From positions 1 to 9,903 of the forward strand of contig JAKIUS010000027.1 in NCBI GenBank assembly GCA_021647445.1: 9,903 nt of DNA, given 5' to 3'. Below are positions 5,913 to 9,903 of this stretch, one piece after another. Source of the stretch: Geopsychrobacter sp. GTDB lineage: Bacteria; Desulfobacterota; Desulfuromonadia; Desulfuromonadales; Geopsychrobacteraceae. The translations under genes and the position numbers were made by a program. The notes beneath the pieces were generated by a model, which worked only from the letters and a program-made list of their open reading frames with translations, was not told the DNA's origin and searched no databases. Position 1 is the stretch's first letter. The number at the start of each line of letters is the position of its first letter.

Positions 5913-7820
5913 TCAATTTATCTGATGAATACTGCCGTTTCTGATCTGTAATTGAAAGAGAACCTTGTCGGCTTCGCCGGTGAAATCGAAGCTGGTGGCG
6001 CCAGTAACCCCGGGGTAATTACGCAGATTGGCGATCGATGTCTGTAACGATTTGCGATCGGTTATTTCTGTCTTATCTAACTGGGTAAAGAGGATGTTGG
6101 CTGAATCAAAGGCTTGTGCTTCAAGGATCGAAGGGCTGTCGCCATAGGTTTCGACGTAGATATCGATAAACTCTTTGACAAAGGGGTAGGGGCTGTCGAG
6201 GAAGAAGCCATCAACAAAGACTGCACCTTCGACATAACGGCCCGCCAGGCGCAGCAGATCGGGCGAATTCCAGCCGCTAATTCCGAGTAACGGAATGTTC
6301 TGCACGCCATAAAATGCCAGTTGCGGAGCGATCAGACCGATGCGATCAGCGTAGTCAGGGAGGAACAGGGCGTCGAAACTGGTGGCCGGGTAGTCCGGTT
6401 CGTCTGGAACAAAAAGGTCGTCGAGTTTTTCCTCTTCACTTTTGGGGCGGTAATCGGTCCTTTTGCGTTTGGCGGATTTCCCCATTAAATGCAGGATCTG
6501 TGGGCGAAAATCGTTAGCATCTTCTGCATAGCTCTGCTCATCAATCACCAGACCACCGAGCTTTAAGACCTCTTCGGAGAAGAGTTCTGCCATTTCGCGA
6601 CCAAGACGGTTTTCCGGTGCGAGAATGCCAAAGGAGTGAAGTCCCTGCTGCTCAACGGCATAACGCGCCAAGGCGCGGGCCTGCAGCCTGGTGGTGAGAG
6701 AATTTCGGAAGATATAGGGCCCGATCTCGGGAATCGCGGCGCGTTGGGAGAGCGCGAGCAGTGGCGTCTCATTCTGTTCGGCACTAGCTGCGGCCGAAAT
6801 TGCTGCCGAGCCGGTCAGCGGTCCCAAAATCGCCATTACGCGCTCTTCGTTCGCCAGTTCTGAGGCCGCTTCCCGTGCCTTGACGGGGTCCCCTTCAGTG
6901 TCGCGATAGAGCACTCGCACCGGAGGTTTGTCGGCATTGTGCAGTTTCAGCGCCAGATCGATGCCGCGCTTTACCAGATTACCAAAGGCCGCATAACGGC
7001 CGCTCAAGGGGAGCAGTACTCCGATGGCATCTCGTTGCAGCCAGCCGCCCTGACTGAATCGATCCATCAGTTTTGCCGCGTCGTTACGCCACGGGAAGGG
7101 AATCTGACGGGCCAGGATCTGCTTGAGGTAAGCAAGGGCTTTCTCCTGATCGCGTTCAGCCAACGCCTTGCGCGCCAGTTGCAAACGGGCATCCTGACCG
7201 ATCGGGCTATTGGCAAAGAGAAAGCTGGCTTCACTCAGCAGGTTAAAATCTTCATTATTTTCAAGCAGCAGGTGGACCTTAAGGAGCAGCTCTTTCGGTT
7301 GTGCGGCACCTGTCAGTGCCTGTTGATAGAAATAAAGAGCCCTTAATGTCTCACCGCTACGTTGATAACCGAGAGCCATCCCTTCATCAAGATACTGCTG
7401 GTCAACAGGGGCGAAGGTTTGGCCAGTAATTGTCTGTAGCAGGTTGAGTCCTGAGTCGTTTTCTCCGGCCATGATCAGACTATAACCCGTCAGCAGTTGT
7501 ACTTCTGAATTGCGTTGCGTTGCGTCAACGCGATCGAGATAGAGCAGGGCATCGGCATAACGATGTTGTTGCAGAAAGATACGTCCGAGGTAGGTGTAGG
7601 CTTGCGGGGCCAGGTCTGAATCGTGGTGCCTTAAAACGAAGCTGCGAAAACGTGACAGGGCCAGGTTATGGTTGCCGTCACGGTAGGCAGCCTCGGCAGC
7701 TGCAAAGTTCTCCTGGGCGGCCGCGCGTTGTCCCACCGCCGGATTCTCTGCGGCAAAGGGGGTAGTCGGAAGGCTTATAGTCGCCATCAGAAACAGAAAC
7801 AGAAGCAGATAGGGTTTCAT
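5913..7820 (-). CDS. Secreted TPR plus periplasmic-binding-fold protein (LpoA-like penicillin-binding protein activator)
   Basis: A 635-residue protein. A hydrophobic N-terminus (1-18) and a likely signal peptidase site near residues 23-25 (PFAAE) point to export. Residues about 30-240 are helical TPR-like repeats (for example NLALSRF, AYTYLGRIFLQQHRYADALLYLDR). From about 264 (AIGVLLPLSGRYAAFG, ILGPLTGSAAISAA, SFDALFLPDYADRIGLIAPQ) comes a Leu/Ile/Val-binding-type fold (Peripla_BP_6). TPR plus this fold is the layout of LpoA, which activates the peptidoglycan synthase PBP1A from the outer membrane. There is no Cys after the signal peptide, so unlike E. coli LpoA it should not be lipidated. 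A charged segment rich in K, R, D and E interrupts the second domain. The ATG at 7820 is chosen because it begins the signal peptide; the frame stays open 80 codons further but that part overlaps dnaJ and looks non-coding. It sits 61 bases after dnaJ on the same strand. An ABC-type amino acid binding protein is an alternative, but no permease is nearby. Confidence 0.8.
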   Translation of the reverse strand: MKPYLLLFLFLMATISLPTTPFAAENPAVGQRAAAQENFAAAEAAYRDGNHNLALSRFRSFVLRHHDSDLAPQAYTYLGRIFLQQHRYADALLYLDRVDATQRNSEVQLLTGYSLIMAGENDSGLNLLQTITGQTFAPVDQQYLDEGMALGYQRSGETLRALYFYQQALTGAAQPKELLLKVHLLLENNEDFNLLSEASFLFANSPIGQDARLQLARKALAERDQEKALAYLKQILARQIPFPWRNDAAKLMDRFSQGGWLQRDAIGVLLPLSGRYAAFGNLVKRGIDLALKLHNADKPPVRVLYRDTEGDPVKAREAASELANEERVMAILGPLTGSAAISAAASAEQNETPLLALSQRAAIPEIGPYIFRNSLTTRLQARALARYAVEQQGLHSFGILAPENRLGREMAELFSEEVLKLGGLVIDEQSYAEDANDFRPQILHLMGKSAKRKRTDYRPKSEEEKLDDLFVPDEPDYPATSFDALFLPDYADRIGLIAPQLAFYGVQNIPLLGISGWNSPDLLRLAGRYVEGAVFVDGFFLDSPYPFVKEFIDIYVETYGDSPSILEAQAFDSANILFTQLDKTEITDRKSLQTSIANLRNYPGVTGATSFDFTGEADKVLFQLQIRNGSIHQIN

Positions 7821-7881
7821 GCCGAGATCCGTTGTTAGTCGTGCGCTGTTGCCCGGATCGTCCACCTGGGAGGGCGGTCGT

Positions 7882-9003
7882 TTAGCCGAACAGTTCCTTG
7901 ACCTTGTCAAAAAAACCTTTGCCGAGGGGATGGATATCTTCACCACTGACGGCCGCGAATTCTTCAAGTAATTTGCGTTGATTTTGATCGAGTTTGGTCG
8001 GGACTTCGACGCGCAATACCACCATCTGGTCGCCACGTCCGTAACCCTGCAGGGAGACAATCCCCTTGCCGCTCAGCTTGAAAACCTTACCACTCTGGGT
8101 GCCTGCAGGTACCTTGAGGGAGACTTTGCCTTCGAGGGTCGGGACTTCGATTTCACAACCGAGCGCCGCCTGAACAAAGGAGATGGGAACCTCGCAGAGC
8201 ACCGTTTGACCATCGCGCTCGAAGATCGGATGGTCTTCGACCGTAAGGACGACATACAGATCACCCGCAGGCCCACCATGAGTACCCGCCTCGCCTTCGC
8301 CACTAAGTTTAAGCCGCGTATCGGTTTCAACACCCGCCGGTATCTTAAGTGCCAGGCTGCGTTTCTTCTTGATCAGGCCGCTGCCTTTGCAGTCAGGGCA
8401 GGGGTCGGCAATGATTGTTCCCTCGCCACGGCAGTCAGGACAGGGTCTGGTCATGGTGAAGAAGCCCTGTTGAAAACGCACCTGACCGGCACCACGGCAG
8501 GTCTGGCAGGTCTGGGCGCTCGTTCCCTTGCGTGCTCCCGAACCCCCGCAACTCTCACAGGCTAGATTGCGCGGTAGTTGCAGGTTTTTTTCTGTACCGA
8601 AGGCCGCATCTTCGAAGGAGATGGTCAGGTTGTAGCGCAGATCATCACCGCGTCTTCCGCGGGAACTGCCCCCACGACGTGAGCCACCACCAAAGACATC
8701 GCCGAAGATATCGCCGAAGATATCCTCAAACGGGGAACCGCCACCGTTCGAAAAGCCACCGCTCGAAAATCCGCCAGAGTTCATCCCGGCATGACCAAAT
8801 TGATCATAGGTTGCGCGCTTCTGACCATCTGAGAGGACGGCATAAGCTTCGCTTAATTCCTTGAATTTATCCTCGGCGGCTTTATTCCCAGGGTTCTTAT
8901 CCGGGTGATATTTGATCGCAAGTCGACGATAGGCTTTCTTGATCTCGGTATCGCTGGCGTTGCGGTTGACAGCGAGAATTTCGTAGTAGTCACGTTTAGC
9001 CAA
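7882..9003 (-). CDS. dnaJ: Chaperone DnaJ (Hsp40)
   Basis: Co-chaperone that delivers unfolded proteins to DnaK and stimulates its ATPase. The 373 residues match type I DnaJ. Order: J domain (about 4-70) with HPD at 33-35; Gly/Phe region (about 75-107) with [15 protein letters not shown]; four zinc-binding CxxCxGxG repeats (149-156, 166-173, 188-195, 202-209), all cysteines present; then the substrate-binding C-terminal domains ending in KELFG. The start is [13 protein letters not shown] matches the conserved family N-terminus exactly, and an in-frame stop lies two codons upstream (9010-9012), so no other usual start fits. A GGGA SD (9014-9017) is 10 bases upstream. It lies 114 bases after dnaK, with an 11-bp hairpin between, and is followed by the LpoA-like gene. 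Confidence 0.98.
   Translation of the reverse strand: MAKRDYYEILAVNRNASDTEIKKAYRRLAIKYHPDKNPGNKAAEDKFKELSEAYAVLSDGQKRATYDQFGHAGMNSGGFSSGGFSNGGGSPFEDIFGDIFGDVFGGGSRRGGSSRGRRGDDLRYNLTISFEDAAFGTEKNLQLPRNLACESCGGSGARKGTSAQTCQTCRGAGQVRFQQGFFTMTRPCPDCRGEGTIIADPCPDCKGSGLIKKKRSLALKIPAGVETDTRLKLSGEGEAGTHGGPAGDLYVVLTVEDHPIFERDGQTVLCEVPISFVQAALGCEIEVPTLEGKVSLKVPAGTQSGKVFKLSGKGIVSLQGYGRGDQMVVLRVEVPTKLDQNQRKLLEEFAAVSGEDIHPLGKGFFDKVKELFG
8689..8724 (-). repeat. dnaJ: 12-base tandem repeat in the dnaJ Gly/Phe region
   Basis: Three 12-base units: two identical copies of GCCGAAGATATC (8701-8712, 8713-8724) and one diverged copy (8689-8700), as read on the plus strand. They encode the D-I-F-G type repeats of the Gly/Phe region. 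Repeats of this residue pattern are common in DnaJ. Copy number could vary by slippage. Confidence 0.8.
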
Positions 9004-9021
9004 AATCGATTATTCCCGTAG

Positions 9022-9049
9022 CAGCCCGGCAGCTTGCACTGCCGGGCTG
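9022..9049 (-). other. Strong hairpin between dnaK and dnaJ
   Basis: CAGCCCGGCAG (9022-9032) pairs perfectly, 11 bp, with CTGCCGGGCTG (9039-9049) around a 6-base loop. On the transcribed strand it is followed by CTACGGGAATAATCG, not a T tract, so it is not a standard terminator. It ends 4 bases before the dnaJ SD. Likely roles are stabilising or processing the dnaK mRNA, or tuning the DnaK:DnaJ ratio; both are inferred. Confidence 0.6.
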
Positions 9050-9117
9050 GTTAATGCTTCAGATTAACAATTCAACGGCCAAGGGGGTCGCGTTAAATCG
9101 TTATTTGTTTCTGCCCG

Positions 9118-9903
9118 TTATTTCTTGTCGTCAGCGACATCTTCAAATTCGGCATCGACAACGCCATCATCCGCCGGGGTATCGGCAGCACCCGCTTCAG
9201 ATTGGGCATCAGCATACATGGTTTCAGACAGTTTGTGGGAGGCCTGGGCCAGGGCTTCAGTTTTTTTCTGAATGCTGGCAGGGTCATCGCCTTCAATGGC
9301 GGTTTTTAGCTCGGCCAGCGCCGCTTCGATGTTTCCCTTGGTCTCGCTGTCGATCTTTTCGCTGTGCTCTTTAAGGGCTTTTTCTGTGGTGTAGATCAGA
9401 CCGTCAGCCTGATTGCGCGCTTCGATCAGTTCACGTTTTTTCTGATCTTCTGTGGCATGAGATTCGGCATCAGTGACCATACGCTCGATCTCTTCCTGAG
9501 AGAGACCGCTTGAAGCAGTGATCTGGATCGATTGTTCCTTGCCGGTACCAAGGTCCTTGGCCGAGACATGCAGAATACCGTTGGCGTCGATATCGAAGGT
9601 GACTTCGATCTGCGGAACGCCACGCGGTGCCGGGGGCAGTCCAACCAGTTCAAAGTTGCCGATGGTCTTGTTGTCAACCGACATTTCGCGCTCACCCTGC
9701 AGAACGTGAACTGAAACCGCAGGTTGGTTGTCAGCAGCGGTCGAAAAGACCTGGCTCTTTTTGCAGGGGACGGTGGTGTTCTTTTCGATCAGTTTGGTCA
9801 TCACCCCGCCGAGGGTTTCGATGCCGAGAGAGAGGGGTGTAACGTCAAGCAGCAGAACATCCTTGACATCGCCGGTCAGAACGCCACCCTGAATGGCGGC
9901 ACC
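9118..9903 (-). CDS. dnaK: Chaperone DnaK (Hsp70), C-terminal part, runs off right edge
   Basis: ATP-driven chaperone that binds exposed hydrophobic segments with DnaJ and GrpE. Only the last 261 residues are present; the frame is open at the right edge. The piece begins at the end of the nucleotide-binding domain ([13 protein letters not shown]), followed by the interdomain linker VLLLDV (16-21 of the piece), the substrate-binding beta domain ([48 protein letters not shown]), the helical lid, and an acidic tail ending [14 protein letters not shown]. All of this is very close to E. coli DnaK. The ATG/GTG codons inside the piece (near 9800) are not starts; the true start lies beyond the window. 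The operon continues into dnaJ. Any heat-shock promoter or CIRCE element would lie upstream, outside the window. Confidence 0.99.
   Translation of the reverse strand, partial: GAAIQGGVLTGDVKDVLLLDVTPLSLGIETLGGVMTKLIEKNTTVPCKKSQVFSTAADNQPAVSVHVLQGEREMSVDNKTIGNFELVGLPPAPRGVPQIEVTFDIDANGILHVSAKDLGTGKEQSIQITASSGLSQEEIERMVTDAESHATEDQKKRELIEARNQADGLIYTTEKALKEHSEKIDSETKGNIEAALAELKTAIEGDDPASIQKKTEALAQASHKLSETMYADAQSEAGAADTPADDGVVDAEFEDVADDKK

Noticed and set aside
6939..7346. 135-codon plus-strand frame antisense to the LpoA-like gene
   Set aside because: Shadow of a gene with clear domains and signal peptide; no ribosome-binding site or family resemblance.
7821..8060. 80-codon in-frame upstream extension of the LpoA-like gene, overlapping dnaJ
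   Set aside because: It overlaps the dnaJ 3' end in another frame, its composition is unlike a protein (many Arg, Ser and Trp, no domain), and it would bury the clear signal peptide that begins at 7820.
7978..8565. 195-codon open frame on the plus strand
   Set aside because: Lies entirely antisense to dnaJ, whose family motifs are all intact. It reflects codon bias and has no SD or domain.

Overview
The window looks like core chromosome from a Gram-negative, environmentally versatile bacterium with moderately GC-rich coding DNA. The mix is one periplasmic-sensor histidine kinase, a PAS diguanylate cyclase next to a bacteriohemerythrin, and a periplasmic TPR/LpoA-like protein just downstream of dnaK-dnaJ. 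This would fit an anaerobic or microaerophilic deltaproteobacterium of the Desulfuromonas/Geobacter type. That assignment is inferred from gene content and general protein resemblance, not from a marker gene. I see no insertion sequence, phage gene, tRNA, rRNA or CRISPR array.

Layout. Positions 1-843 (minus) hold the 5' 281 codons of aroC (chorismate synthase), which runs off the left edge. The 350-base divergent intergenic region (844-1193) holds the aroC extended -10 promoter and SD, a good sigma70-type promoter reading right, a structured segment ending in a strong intrinsic terminator (best read as a small RNA of about 98 nt), and a promoter for the next gene. Positions 1194-1841 (plus) encode a CynT-like beta carbonic anhydrase. 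Positions 2022-4472 (plus) encode an 816-residue membrane histidine kinase. It is convergent with 4473-4880 (minus, bacteriohemerythrin), and the two stop codons abut as TGATCA. Positions 4897-5790 (minus) encode a PAS-GGDEF diguanylate cyclase that forms a two-gene operon with the hemerythrin. The right part, all minus, is the chaperone cluster: dnaK (9118-9903, 3' part only), dnaJ (7882-9003) with a TTG start and an 11-bp hairpin just upstream, then a secreted TPR plus periplasmic-binding-fold protein (5913-7820).

How it fits together. The cyclase-hemerythrin pair looks like a two-protein version of an oxygen- or redox-responsive c-di-GMP module, and the facing orphan kinase is another signalling gene with no response regulator beside it. 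DnaK and DnaJ form the Hsp70 folding machine. The secreted protein after them resembles LpoA-type activators of peptidoglycan synthases but lacks a lipobox.

No clearly new multi-gene system is visible. The best candidates for something undescribed are the putative small RNA upstream of the carbonic anhydrase gene, the cysteine/histidine-rich PAS domain of the cyclase paired with the hemerythrin, and the unlipidated LpoA-like protein in the dnaKJ cluster.
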